From contig PGZM01000010.1 in the NCBI GenBank assembly GCA_002841395.1, positions 1 to 64,000 on the forward strand: DNA of 64,000 bases, read 5' to 3'. The notes beneath the pieces are model-generated. The model saw only the letters and a program-made list of their open reading frames with translations. It did no database searches and had not been told where the DNA came from. The position numbers and the translations under genes were made by a program. Each line of letters opens with the position of its first letter. The stretch's first letter is position 1. The stretch comes from Firmicutes bacterium HGW-Firmicutes-9. GTDB taxonomy: Bacteria > Bacillota > Clostridia > Christensenellales > CAG-138. Shown in pieces: positions 42,807 to 51,761 of the stretch.

Positions 42807-44756
42807 ATGATTATCACATTTCCAGACGGGAACAAACGCGAATTTGCGGACGGCATGACAGGGCTCGAAATCGCCAATGAGATCAGCCCCGGCCTTGCGC
42901 GCGCCACGCTGTCCTGCTCCATCGACGGCGCGCACAGCGACGCCTTCCGCCCCATCCACGGCGACCACCAGCTGACGTTCTACACCTTCAAGGACGAGAA
43001 TGGCCGCTGGGCATATCGCCACACCGCGAGCCACGTGCTCGCGCAGGCGGTCAAGCGCCTCTGGCCGGAGACGAAGCTCGCCATCGGCCCCGCGATTGAA
43101 AACGGCTTCTACTATGACTTTGACACTCCCGAAACCTTCTCGCCGGAAGATCTCGCAAAGATCGAAGCCGAGATGGTGAAGATTGAGAAGGAAGACCAGA
43201 AGATCGAGCGCTTTGAGCTGCCGCGCGCGGAAGCCATCGCGTTTGTCGAAGAACAGGGAGAATCCTACAAAGCCGAGCTCATCCGCGATCTGCCGGAGGA
43301 TGCGATCATCAGCTTCTACCGCCAGGGCGACTTTGTCGATCTCTGCGCGGGCCCGCACGTCAAGAGCACAGGCGTGGTGAAGAACATCAAGCTCCTCAAC
43401 GTCGCCGGCGCATACTGGCGCGGCAGCGAGAAGAACAAGATGCTCCAGCGCATCTATGGCACGGCGTTTGAGAAAAAAGCCGACCTCGAGGCGTATGTCA
43501 CGGCGCTCGAAGAAGCCAAGAAGCGTGACCACAACAAACTCGGCCGCGAGCTGGAGCTCTTCACGACCGTAGACATCATCGGTCAGGGCTTGCCGATCCT
43601 GCTGCCGAAAGGCGCGCGTGTCATCCAGCTGCTGCAGCGCTTCGTCGAGGACGAGGAGCAGAAACGCGGCTACATGCTCACCAAGACGCCGTTTATGGCA
43701 AAGCGCGAGCTGTATAAAATCTCCGGCCACTGGGATCACTACCGCGACGGCATGTTCATCATGAGCGATTCGCCGGACGTCGAGGACGAAAACGCTGAAG
43801 TGTTCGCGCTTAGACCCATGACCTGCCCGTTCCAGTTTATGGCGTATCTCAACCGCGCGCGTTCCTATCGCGACCTGCCGATGCGTTACAATGAGACGAG
43901 CACGCTGTTCCGCAATGAGAGCAGCGGCGAGATGCACGGGCTGATCCGCCTACGTCAGTTCACCATTTCGGAAGGCCATCTTGCCTGCCGTCCGGATCAG
44001 GTGGCAGACGAGTTCAAGGGCTGCCTCGATCTCGCGAAGTTCATGATCGACACCCTCGGCTTCACCGACGACGTGAGCTATCGTTTCAGCAAGTGGGACG
44101 AGAACGACACGGACAAGTACATCGGCGACAAAGAGGATTGGGAATGCACGCAGAACATGATGCGCGACATCCTCAACGACCTGCAGGTGCCGTATCACGA
44201 AGCCGACGGCGAGGCCGCCTTCTACGGACCGAAGCTCGACATCCAGATTCGCAACGTCTACGGCAAAGAGGACACACTGGTCACGATTCAGATCGACTTC
44301 CAGCTGGCCGAACGCTTCGGCATGCAGTATATGGACAGCGACGGACAGAAGAAATTCCCGGTCGTTATCCACCGCACGTCGATCGGCTGCTATGAGCGCA
44401 CGCTCGCGCTGTTGATCGAAAAGTACGCCGGTGCGTTGCCGACTTGGATGGCACCGGTGCAGGTGAAAGTGCTGCCGATTACGGATCGTACATCCGATGC
44501 TTCCGTCGAGATCCAGAAATCGCTGGAGCAGTACGGCGTCCGCGTCGAAACCGACCTTCGCAACGAGAAGATCGGCTTCAAGATCCGCGAGGCGCAGATG
44601 CAGAAGATTCCGTACATGCTTGTTATCGGCGACAAGGAGATCGAGCAGGGTCTTGTCGCGGTGCGTTCGCGCAAGGACGGCGATCTCGGCACGATGACCC
44701 TTGCGGACTTCCGCGCAAAGCTGCTGGAAGAAATCGCGACGAAGGCGAAAAACTAA
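42807..44756 (+). CDS. thrS: Threonyl-tRNA synthetase
   Basis: Class II synthetase, 649 residues from the ATG at 42807, placed by the strong AGGAGGAG site; the frame upstream lacks one. The N-terminal TGS domain (about 1-60) is followed by the editing domain with HTASHVLAQ (about 73-81). The catalytic core has motif 2 FRNESSGEMHGL and motif 3 HRTSIGCYERTLALLIE. The C-terminal anticodon-binding domain starts near 545. Expression is controlled by the T-box upstream. Confidence 0.97.
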   Translation: MIITFPDGNKREFADGMTGLEIANEISPGLARATLSCSIDGAHSDAFRPIHGDHQLTFYTFKDENGRWAYRHTASHVLAQAVKRLWPETKLAIGPAIENGFYYDFDTPETFSPEDLAKIEAEMVKIEKEDQKIERFELPRAEAIAFVEEQGESYKAELIRDLPEDAIISFYRQGDFVDLCAGPHVKSTGVVKNIKLLNVAGAYWRGSEKNKMLQRIYGTAFEKKADLEAYVTALEEAKKRDHNKLGRELELFTTVDIIGQGLPILLPKGARVIQLLQRFVEDEEQKRGYMLTKTPFMAKRELYKISGHWDHYRDGMFIMSDSPDVEDENAEVFALRPMTCPFQFMAYLNRARSYRDLPMRYNETSTLFRNESSGEMHGLIRLRQFTISEGHLACRPDQVADEFKGCLDLAKFMIDTLGFTDDVSYRFSKWDENDTDKYIGDKEDWECTQNMMRDILNDLQVPYHEADGEAAFYGPKLDIQIRNVYGKEDTLVTIQIDFQLAERFGMQYMDSDGQKKFPVVIHRTSIGCYERTLALLIEKYAGALPTWMAPVQVKVLPITDRTSDASVEIQKSLEQYGVRVETDLRNEKIGFKIREAQMQKIPYMLVIGDKEIEQGLVAVRSRKDGDLGTMTLADFRAKLLEEIATKAKN

Positions 44757-44772
44757 GAACGAGCGACAGATG

Positions 44773-44797
44773 AAGAGGGCGCGAAAGCGCCCTCTTA
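44773..44797 (+). terminator. thrS terminator
   Basis: AGAGGGCGC, a GAAA loop, and GCGCCCTCT, followed by TATTTTG. Confidence 0.82.
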
Positions 44798-44826
44798 TTT
44801 TGTGTTTATGCCACGCACGACAGGTG

Positions 44827-45393
44827 TTACAACCCGTTTGTCGTGCCTTTTCCCTTCATCAGCGCTCTCTCCTTCAGCTCCCTGGTTTTCTCCTTCGTAT
44901 AATGACTGCTCTTCTTATACCAAACACCTAAACAAAGCAACCCTGCACCAATCGACTCAATGATTCCGGCGGTGATTGCGGCCGTCAGTAAAGTCGATCT
45001 TCTTCGATCCACATATGTGACCAACGGCTCGTCTTCTATTATGAGTTCTTTGATGTACCTGAAACGGAAAATAATTCCCTCATAATATTTGATTTCAGCT
45101 TTGACGCCAGCTTGCACATGCTCTCTTAGTGTAGCTGAATCATAATCACCAGACACTGAATAATTTGTATCCTGATCCGTAATGATCTCATAATGCCCAC
45201 TCGAATATCGACCACCAGCATAGTAGGTCAGCGATTGAATCACAATCGTGTCTTGCCGGAAATCCTCATAGTCGGGCTCTGGAAAAGCAGCAAACATTGT
45301 AAAAAATACAATCCCAATCAACAGAAACACAATCGCAATGTTTCGTATTAGCTGCCAAAGTTGCTTATCCCGATAATACAGTTTATTACTCAT
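44827..45393 (-). CDS. Two-pass membrane protein of unknown function
   Basis: 188 residues, no recognised family. Hydrophobic segments at about 17-36 and 138-160 flank an extracytoplasmic domain rich in Asp, Tyr and Ser, and a Lys-rich tail lies at the cytoplasmic end. It resembles in topology many small orphan membrane proteins of Clostridia. The region is clearly more AT-rich than its surroundings and uses more A/T-ending codons, which suggests recent acquisition. It and the next gene are both leftward and 120 bases apart. Confidence 0.65.
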   Translation of the reverse strand: MSNKLYYRDKQLWQLIRNIAIVFLLIGIVFFTMFAAFPEPDYEDFRQDTIVIQSLTYYAGGRYSSGHYEIITDQDTNYSVSGDYDSATLREHVQAGVKAEIKYYEGIIFRFRYIKELIIEDEPLVTYVDRRRSTLLTAAITAGIIESIGAGLLCLGVWYKKSSHYTKEKTRELKERALMKGKGTTNGL

Positions 45394-45515
45394 GCATCAA
45401 ACTTCTTCTGGTTGCTTGATTGCCAGCTTGCTACGCATAATTAAGAATATTCCCTCTCATGAAATCGTTGCACCTAGGTGTATATGAAAGGCTAAATTTC
45501 AAATCTTGCTGCGTG
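45394..45515. other. AT-rich spacer between the two membrane-protein genes
   Basis: No gene, terminator or clear promoter is visible. A GGTTGCTTGATTGCCAGCTTGC stretch contains short direct repeats only. Confidence 0.3.
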
Positions 45516-45905
45516 TTAGTTTCGATATCTCCCCCAAGGAATGAACAATGGAATTGATTTTGCAATTGTGTTGGGTATCAGAAAACACATTAATGCAATT
45601 CTCAACAGTTCCGTTTCTCCAAATATTATCGTCGCAGCTATATCAACTACTATTAGTGTGCTCATGATGGATTCAATAATGAAGAGAACGTATCGATATA
45701 ACACCATGTGTTTGATACGCTCCGATAAGAAGAACCACTTCCAAGCGCCGTTCTTCAGTTTTGGATGATTTCTAAGTGAATGTCTTCCTCTTTTATCGCG
45801 AATATCATCACATATTATTGAACGAGATAACAGCAAAGACAAGATCGCAAAAACCATACCAATGACGGTCAAACATATAAACCCAGCAACTTTCAAGACT
45901 ATCAT
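45516..45905 (-). CDS. Small membrane protein of unknown function
   Basis: 129 residues with three hydrophobic stretches (about 4-27, 69-94 and 100-118) separated by a basic loop (CDDIRDKRGRHSLRNHPK region). No family recognised. It lies in the same AT-rich patch as the preceding membrane protein and is leftward. There is a weak ribosome binding site and no visible promoter box pair. It could be a remnant of a larger element or a small accessory membrane protein. Confidence 0.55.
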   Translation of the reverse strand: MIVLKVAGFICLTVIGMVFAILSLLLSRSIICDDIRDKRGRHSLRNHPKLKNGAWKWFFLSERIKHMVLYRYVLFIIESIMSTLIVVDIAATIIFGETELLRIALMCFLIPNTIAKSIPLFIPWGRYRN

Positions 45906-45980
45906 TTATCACCAATTGTAGACAGATTACTCTAATATATAACACAATGATGGATTGTTATCAACCATAACCGTATGCGT

Positions 45981-46010
45981 AAAAAAGACTGCCCTCATCA
46001 GGCAGCCTTT
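45981..46010 (-). terminator. Terminator of the SH3-domain gene
   Basis: GGCTGCC pairs with GGCAGTC (one G-U) on the minus strand, followed by six T residues. Confidence 0.8.
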
Positions 46011-46029
46011 TGTTTGTTATCCCTTGATT

Positions 46030-46824
46030 TTACGGCACCGGCGTTCCAGTCGGAACCGCTGTGCTCGCGGTGATGTATTTTGCGGCGGCGTAGCATTTCA
46101 CGCCCGTGGACACCACCTGAATGTAATAGAAGTCACCCGTCTTGAAGAAGATGAGCACCGAGTCGCCCTTAACGACCTCGCCGATGGGCGTGTTGCCCTC
46201 CGTGCTGGGTACGCTGCGCAGGGCCAGCTTGCTTGCGCTGACGGTGCCGGGAATCGTTCCCGCGATGGCTTTCGGCGTCGGCGTTGCGTTCTCGCCGGGC
46301 AGAAGCCCCGCTTTATCGACAAACTTGGACGCGATATAGCCGACCAGATTCTCCTTGACGATGCGGACGTAGAAATAATCGCCGGAGACTTCATAAACCT
46401 TCAGCTGCGTGCCGGAGGAATACTTACCAAGGATGGAATAGGACGGATCGGGACCTGCGCGGAGCACGACGCCGCTGGCGTTGAGCGTGCCATCCACTGC
46501 CGATGCGACCTGCGCCGCGGTCGGCGTCTTCACGGCCGGTTCCGGCGTATCGTCCTGCTTCGGTGTTACCGTCGTATTCACAGCTGGCGGCGCCGTCGGC
46601 ACAATCGTATCAGCCGGTATCGGAGTCGACGTGCTCACGGGCGCGAGAGACGGTGTCGGTGTCGTCGTCTGGACAGAGTTGCTATTGAGGTTGCCCTGCG
46701 GCTGTTCGCTGCCGGCATTACGCATCGACCAGACGATAAAATAGATGCTTACCACCATCACAAGAATGATAATGGTCAGCACAATATACCCTAACGGTGT
46801 AATGCGCACGGTTCTTCTCTTCAT
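46030..46824 (-). CDS. Membrane-anchored protein with two SH3 domains
   Basis: 264 residues from the ATG at 46824 (GGGAGGG site); earlier in-frame starts fall in the promoter region. A basic N-terminus leads to one transmembrane segment (about 10-32), a Pro/Thr/Ser-rich linker (about 40-95) and two bacterial SH3 modules (about 100-158 and 193-252) with LRAGPD and WYxV-like patterns. Such modules bind peptidoglycan peptides, so it is probably a cell-wall-associated protein. The SH3 modules resemble those of the SpoIID-like protein at 35762-38581. Confidence 0.82.
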   Translation of the reverse strand: MKRRTVRITPLGYIVLTIIILVMVVSIYFIVWSMRNAGSEQPQGNLNSNSVQTTTPTPSLAPVSTSTPIPADTIVPTAPPAVNTTVTPKQDDTPEPAVKTPTAAQVASAVDGTLNASGVVLRAGPDPSYSILGKYSSGTQLKVYEVSGDYFYVRIVKENLVGYIASKFVDKAGLLPGENATPTPKAIAGTIPGTVSASKLALRSVPSTEGNTPIGEVVKGDSVLIFFKTGDFYYIQVVSTGVKCYAAAKYITASTAVPTGTPVP

Positions 46825-46891
46825 GATACCCTCCCAAATGCAAAAGCGCCGTTCCGAACAGCGACCGAGACCCGATTTGATACCTATGGAC

Positions 46892-46919
46892 AGTATATTG
46901 ATTTTGGCTATCTTTTCAA
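46892..46919 (-). promoter_or_regulatory. Promoter of the SH3-domain gene
   Basis: TTGAAA (46914-46919) and TATACT (46892-46897) on the minus strand with a 16-base spacer. Confidence 0.65.
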
Positions 46920-47027
46920 GTAGTTTACAAGAAAATGATGAAAGAGTTACAACCTTTTCCAAATGTTTTCACTTTTGCATGCTATTCCGGCACGGTCGTT
47001 CGCATTGGAAAAGTGTCCCGCGCGGGC

Positions 47028-47843
47028 CTACTCTTGCCATTCCAGCGTCATGCCAACGCCGACTTCGTACGTTTCCATCGCGGTAAACAGGCGGCTTTTA
47101 ACCGCGAGACTTGTGCAGTGCGCGGGATAGACCCGCTCCACATCAAGCTGCGAAAGCGTCCGAATCGTCTGTGTGAGCGCGTCGCCCTCCTCAAACAGAT
47201 GAAAACCGCCGAGCACGCCGGTAACCCTCACTTCTCCCGTAATCTGCTTGGCGTAGGCTACGGTGTTGCAGACGCCAGCGTGCGCGCAGCCCGTGACCAC
47301 AAACACGCCCTCCGGCAGCGTCAGCGTAAGTGATGTATCGTCCGCGAGTTCGTCCGTCTCCCAGCAGCAGCCGCAGGCAGACTGCGTCTCGCCCACCGCG
47401 CGATCCGCCTCAAACGTGTAGACGCGCGGAATCTCGCCGAGGATTGTCACGTGCTCGCTCAAGGCAAACGGCTTCGTCACGAGCCGCACATCGGCATGCT
47501 CCCGCAGCTCCTCAAGCGAGAGCGGACAACCGATATCCAATCCTTCCGCTCGCTTGGACAGCAGCGCGTTGGGGTGCGCAAAGAGGCGCACGCGCTGCGA
47601 AAACCGCGCAAAGAACGCGGACAACCCGCCCGTGTGGTCGTTGTGCCCATGCGACAGTACGATGTCCGTCACGCGATTTAGATCGATTCCCATCCGTGCG
47701 GCGTTTTCGATGAACACGTCAGAATATCCGACGTCGAGCAGGATCACGCGCGCTCCGTCCTCGATGAGATAGCTCACCGCGGGCTCGCCGAGATAATAGC
47801 GGTCGATATACGTATGGTTGTCCACCAATACCGTCAGCTTCAC
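47028..47843 (-). CDS. Metallo-beta-lactamase-fold protein (dihydropterin phosphate synthase-like)
   Basis: 271 residues. The metal site reads SHGHNDHTGG with further ligands in GCAHAG and AHCTS; this spacing matches the MBL group annotated as 7,8-dihydropterin-6-methyl-4-(beta-D-ribofuranosyl)-aminobenzene 5'-phosphate synthase, but many members have other or unknown roles. The start is the GTG at 47843, which overlaps the M20 gene stop (GTGA) and has GGGAGG seven bases before it. Last gene of a five-gene leftward operon. Confidence 0.85.
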   Translation of the reverse strand: MKLTVLVDNHTYIDRYYLGEPAVSYLIEDGARVILLDVGYSDVFIENAARMGIDLNRVTDIVLSHGHNDHTGGLSAFFARFSQRVRLFAHPNALLSKRAEGLDIGCPLSLEELREHADVRLVTKPFALSEHVTILGEIPRVYTFEADRAVGETQSACGCCWETDELADDTSLTLTLPEGVFVVTGCAHAGVCNTVAYAKQITGEVRVTGVLGGFHLFEEGDALTQTIRTLSQLDVERVYPAHCTSLAVKSRLFTAMETYEVGVGMTLEWQE

Positions 47844-49039
47844 GCCTGATCCTCCCAAAACCTGCGCGTGCCGTCCAGCAGCGCGCGGGCAAAATCATAT
47901 TGATACTGCACGCCGTAAACAAGCGCGTCCTCGTCGAGCCGGTAGCGCGGATTGTGATGCGGCGCGTCGGTCTGTTTCTCTGCGTTTCGGGTGCCGAGTT
48001 CGACGAAGAACCCCGGCCTGCCCGCCAGCATATAGGAGAAATCCTCGCCCGGCATGATCACGCCGATCGTTTGCGTCTGCGCCGCGCCGAATCGCTCGGC
48101 GATAACCCGCTCTGCCTCGGCGGTAAGTTTTGCATCGTTGACGACACTCGGGTAACCGTCGTACCAGTCGAGCCGCGCGGTGCAGCCGTGCGCCGCGGCG
48201 ACGCTCTCGCAAATCGTCCTCGCCTCGCGCTCGATCAACTGGCGTGTCTGCGCGCCAAAAGAGCGCACAGAAGCGTTGAGCACGGCTTCATTGGGGATGA
48301 TGTTATAGGCCGTGCCCGCGTGAAACTCGCAAACCGAGACGACGGCGGGTTCGTTTGCCGGAATGCGCCGCGAAACGATGGTCTGCAGGGCTGTGACGAT
48401 TTCACTTGCGGCAAGCAGCGGGTCTGCGCACTGCTCCGGAAAGGCGCAGTGTCCCCCGCGGCCCGTGACGGTGACCGTGAATCGATCGACGTTGCTGGTC
48501 AGCACGCCTTCTTTGAGCGCGAACATCCCCGTCTCAAACCCGCTCGACAAATGCAGCCCAAGCACCGCCTCCGCGCCTTCCAGCGCACCCGCGCGAACGA
48601 GTTCGATCGCGCCGCCCGGCGGCAGCTCCTCCGCATGTTGAAAGATCAACCGCGCTTCGCCGCAAAAGCTTTCTCGGTGCTCGTGTAACATCCGCGCCAG
48701 CGCAAGCAGCATAGCGGCGTGGCCGTCGTGCCCGCAGGCGTGCATAGCGCCGTCGTTGGCGGAAGCGTATGGCAGATCGTTCTCCTCCTGCATCGGCAGC
48801 GCGTCGATATCCGCGCGAAACGCAACCACGGCGGGTTTGCCCGGCTTGGTACCGAAGATGTGCGCGACAAGACCTGTTTTCGTCGGGCGATCGATCGCAT
48901 CGATGCCCATCTCGCGCAGCCGCTGCTCCAGCCAGAGCGTCGTCTGCGTCTCTTCAAACGACACCTCCGGGTGCTGGTGCAGATGCCTGCGCCAGTGGAT
49001 CAGATCCGGCTCGATTGCGCGCACTTCAGGGTCAAACAT
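47840..49039 (-). CDS. M20-family amidohydrolase
   Basis: 399 residues, a dinuclear zinc peptidase-like amidohydrolase of the M20D group (N-acyl amino acid or aminoacylase type). Metal-binding motifs: FRADIDALPMQE (about 74-85) and HACGHDGHAAMLLA (about 101-114), then HAEELPPGGA and MPGEDFSYM. The substrate is not deducible; relatives cleave N-acyl amino acids, hippurate or indole-acetyl conjugates. The stop overlaps the MBL start; the dehydrogenase gene lies 21 bases upstream. Confidence 0.9.
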   Translation of the reverse strand: MFDPEVRAIEPDLIHWRRHLHQHPEVSFEETQTTLWLEQRLREMGIDAIDRPTKTGLVAHIFGTKPGKPAVVAFRADIDALPMQEENDLPYASANDGAMHACGHDGHAAMLLALARMLHEHRESFCGEARLIFQHAEELPPGGAIELVRAGALEGAEAVLGLHLSSGFETGMFALKEGVLTSNVDRFTVTVTGRGGHCAFPEQCADPLLAASEIVTALQTIVSRRIPANEPAVVSVCEFHAGTAYNIIPNEAVLNASVRSFGAQTRQLIEREARTICESVAAAHGCTARLDWYDGYPSVVNDAKLTAEAERVIAERFGAAQTQTIGVIMPGEDFSYMLAGRPGFFVELGTRNAEKQTDAPHHNPRYRLDEDALVYGVQYQYDFARALLDGTRRFWEDQA

Positions 49040-49060
49040 CGCTTGTTCTCCTTGTATCTC

Positions 49061-50131
49061 TCAGAATGAATCTTTCGGGATGGGCTTGTCCGCCTCAAAC
49101 GGCGTGACCACCCACTTGATGCAGCCGTCCTTCTGGTTTGCGAATATGTCGTATCCCAGCATGATATCGTTCAGCGGCGCGCGGTGCGTAATCATTAAAT
49201 TGGTGTCCAGTCTGCCCGCTTCGATGAGGCGCATAATCTCGGAGCACTTGCTCGCGTCCACGCCGCCGGTCTTGAACGTCAGGTTCTTGCCGTACATCTT
49301 ATGCAGCGGGATTGACTGCGCCTCCTCGTAGAGCGCAACGACGACAACGACCGCGTTGGGACGCGCCGCCTGCCACGCAAGCTCAAATGTATTTTTCGCG
49401 CCCGCGACCTCGAACACAACATCCGCACCGCGTCCATCGGTGAGCGCGCGCACGGTTTCGATCACGTCGGCGTTTTTCGGGTTCACGATCACGTCGCACA
49501 AGCCCCGCTCTTTGGCGAGCGCGAGCCGGTCGTCGTTCACGTCACAGGCTACGATGACCGCAGGCCCGAACAGCCGCGCGGACATCATCGTCGTCAACCC
49601 CGTGGGACCCGCGCCAAGCACGAGCACCACATCCGCAGGCTGAATTTCGCCGATGCCAGCCGCCCAGTAACCCGTCGCGAGCACATCGCCCACGAACAAC
49701 GCCTGCTCATAGGTGATCGACTCCGGGATACGCGTGCAGCTCATGTCCGCCGTCGGCACGCGGACGTACTCCGCCTGCCCGCCGTCGATGCGGCAGCCGA
49801 GCTCCCAGCCGCCCTCGACACAGTTGTTGACATAGCCCCTGCGGCAGAAGAAGCATTCGCCGCAAAAGCTCTCCACATTGACCGCCACCCGGTCGCCCAC
49901 GGAGAATTTCTTCACGCCGGTACCGACCTCAACGATCTCGCCCGCGAACTCGTGGCCGACCACAACGCCCTCTCGCGCGCGGGCGACACCGCCGTTTCGG
50001 ATATGCAGGTCGCTCGAGCAGATGGAGGCGCGCATGACCTTCACGATCACGTCGCGCGGCTCCTGTATCTTTGGCATGGGCTTGTCCACAAGACGCACCG
50101 TGCCTTTTTGTTCGTAAATAACTGCTTTCAT
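49061..50131 (-). CDS. Zinc-binding medium-chain dehydrogenase
   Basis: 356 residues of the MDR superfamily, nearest in feel to sorbitol or threonine dehydrogenase-like proteins. Catalytic zinc ligands CSSD (Cys38 region) and GHEFAGE, structural zinc Cys motif CGECFFCRRGYVNNC (four Cys), and the Rossmann LGAGPTGL. It should oxidise a secondary alcohol with NAD(P). Its operon partners (PfkB kinase, M20, MBL) hint at sugar or polyol catabolism, but the substrate is open. Confidence 0.9.
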   Translation of the reverse strand: MKAVIYEQKGTVRLVDKPMPKIQEPRDVIVKVMRASICSSDLHIRNGGVARAREGVVVGHEFAGEIVEVGTGVKKFSVGDRVAVNVESFCGECFFCRRGYVNNCVEGGWELGCRIDGGQAEYVRVPTADMSCTRIPESITYEQALFVGDVLATGYWAAGIGEIQPADVVLVLGAGPTGLTTMMSARLFGPAVIVACDVNDDRLALAKERGLCDVIVNPKNADVIETVRALTDGRGADVVFEVAGAKNTFELAWQAARPNAVVVVVALYEEAQSIPLHKMYGKNLTFKTGGVDASKCSEIMRLIEAGRLDTNLMITHRAPLNDIMLGYDIFANQKDGCIKWVVTPFEADKPIPKDSF

Positions 50132-50148
50132 ATTGTCTCTTTTCTATC

Positions 50149-50742
50149 TCAAAATGTCGCGGCTAGCGTCTCCGCGCGCGAAATCGCACGCCCTAAGATA
50201 TCTTCCACCGGCTCCAGTCCCATGTCGAGACCGTCTGCCGCGATGTGTTCAAACGACGGAATGCCGAAGAACTTCGCCATGTCGCCCAGATATTTTGTTC
50301 CGTTGTCCATCGGGCTGCCTTCCAGAGCGCCGCCGCGCGTGGTCAAAAACAGCATCTTCGTTGCGCGGCAAACGCCGAAACAGCCGCCCGTTTCATTGCA
50401 ATCAAACGTGATGCCCTGCACGCAAAGGTTTTCGATGTAGACCTTCAACAGCGCGGGAAAGCTCAAATCCCAAAAGGGAGCTGCGATGATGATCCGATCC
50501 GCCTGCTGATACTGATGCGCATAGCGAAAGCGCGGATGATCCAGCTCGCCCTGCTCCAGCAGCTGTTCCCGCTGCCAGAAGAACCCGTTCGTGAACGGAA
50601 TCAACGGTTCGTCCATCAGCGTCAACCGTTCGATCTTTACATCCTCCCGCGCGCCATACGCCGCGAGGAACGATTCTGCGAGCCGCTTCGTCCGGCTCTG
50701 CTCGCCGCGAATGCAGCAATCGATATAGAGTGCACTCGTCAT
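50149..50742 (-). CDS. Flavodoxin-fold NAD(P)H oxidoreductase
   Basis: 197 residues. Fold and motifs (CCIRGEQSRTKRLAESF for the FMN phosphate loop, APFWDLSFPALLKVYIE, and LTTRGG) match the FMN-dependent NADH-azoreductase/NQO group, which reduces quinones or azo compounds. The ATG at 50742 overlaps the stop of the kinase gene (ATGA); a longer frame upstream reads the kinase gene out of frame. Role in this operon unknown, perhaps redox maintenance. Confidence 0.86.
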   Translation of the reverse strand: MTSALYIDCCIRGEQSRTKRLAESFLAAYGAREDVKIERLTLMDEPLIPFTNGFFWQREQLLEQGELDHPRFRYAHQYQQADRIIIAAPFWDLSFPALLKVYIENLCVQGITFDCNETGGCFGVCRATKMLFLTTRGGALEGSPMDNGTKYLGDMAKFFGIPSFEHIAADGLDMGLEPVEDILGRAISRAETLAATF

Positions 50743-51668
50743 CGCCAGCCACCCCACTCGCCTAGTTTGCCGAGATTGCCCTCTTCGATTGCCGCGAGCA
50801 CGTCCGCGCGCATGGGCACGGAGTCGGCAGCGCCCATCACCTGCACGCACATGGACGACGCAGCGGTCGCAAGCGCGAGCGCGTCGGAAAGGCTCTTTTG
50901 ATCCAGCGCCTCGCTAAGAAAATACCCAAGGAACGTATCCCCCGCCGCCGTCGTGTCCACGACCTTGACGGGATAGATGCCGCTTCTCGCCTGTTCATCA
51001 CCCCGCACGCAGATAGCGCCGCGTTTGCCGAGCGTGAGCAGCACGTTCATCTTCGGATAGAGTTTTTTTAGCTTCGGCAGGATATCCACCTCCAACTCGC
51101 ATTTGGCGATGGCGGCCCCTTCAATCTCGTTGACGATCAACCAATCGATCATCTCCAGCGGGTAGGTAAACACCTTTTCGTCCATGGGAGCAGCGTTGAT
51201 CGCGACCTGCAAGCCGCGTGCATGCGCTTTTTCGATGATGGTACCGACGAGGTTCGTCTCGTTCTGCACGAGCACCAACCCCTCGTTGCCAAACGCCTCC
51301 ATCGCACGGTCGATATAGTCCTCCGTCAGCGCCTGATTCGTACCGCCAAAGAGCAGAATGCAGTTCTGGCCGTTGTTGTCCACCTGTATGATCGCGTGGC
51401 CGGAAACGCCGCTGTTTCGTTCCAGGAGCGTTAGGTTCACGCCGTTTTCCTGGAGTTTTTCGTAGAGCATGTCGCCATCGCAGCCGATCTGACCTGCGTG
51501 CCAAACTTCTGCGCCTGCGCGCGCCGCCGCGACGGACTGGTTCAGCCCTTTTCCGCCGCAATGCGTTTCCAGCGACAGGCTGGATTTTGTCTCGCCGGGC
51601 TGGACAAACGCGTCCACGCGATAGACCTGATCAAGGTTGAGAGAACCGAAGTTGAGGATTCTGGCCAA
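50739..51668 (-). CDS. PfkB-family (ribokinase-like) sugar kinase
   Basis: 309 residues. N-terminal GGKGLNQSVAAAR (38-50) is the ribokinase signature and AAGDTF (241-246) holds the catalytic Asp244 and anion hole. It should phosphorylate a sugar or nucleoside; ribose is the likely substrate because the window carries nucleoside hydrolases and a phosphorylase that release ribose or ribose-1-phosphate. It is the first gene of a five-gene leftward operon and is divergent from the phosphorylase gene. GAGGCACCC lies before the ATG. Confidence 0.88.
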   Translation of the reverse strand: MARILNFGSLNLDQVYRVDAFVQPGETKSSLSLETHCGGKGLNQSVAAARAGAEVWHAGQIGCDGDMLYEKLQENGVNLTLLERNSGVSGHAIIQVDNNGQNCILLFGGTNQALTEDYIDRAMEAFGNEGLVLVQNETNLVGTIIEKAHARGLQVAINAAPMDEKVFTYPLEMIDWLIVNEIEGAAIAKCELEVDILPKLKKLYPKMNVLLTLGKRGAICVRGDEQARSGIYPVKVVDTTAAGDTFLGYFLSEALDQKSLSDALALATAASSMCVQVMGAADSVPMRADVLAAIEEGNLGKLGEWGGWR

Positions 51669-51761
51669 AGTGGGTGCCTCCGTTTCGTTTTTGTTCGCGC
51701 ATATGTTAAAATGAGTTTAAACAAATCATCGACTTTTCTGAATCAAAGGAGCGAATAAAAT
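51669..51761. promoter_or_regulatory. Divergent promoter region between the kinase operon and the phosphorylase gene
   Basis: 92 bases hold the start signals of two divergent genes. TTAAAATGAGTTTAAAC (51705-51721) is an AT-rich, partly palindromic core (GTTTAAAC with TTAAAAT), and AAAGGAG (51747-51753) serves the phosphorylase. Box pairs are weak, so exact promoters are not assigned. Confidence 0.4.

Noticed and set aside
42741-43937. 398-residue frame antisense to thrS
   Set aside because: Shadow of thrS: no start signal and no recognisable domain.
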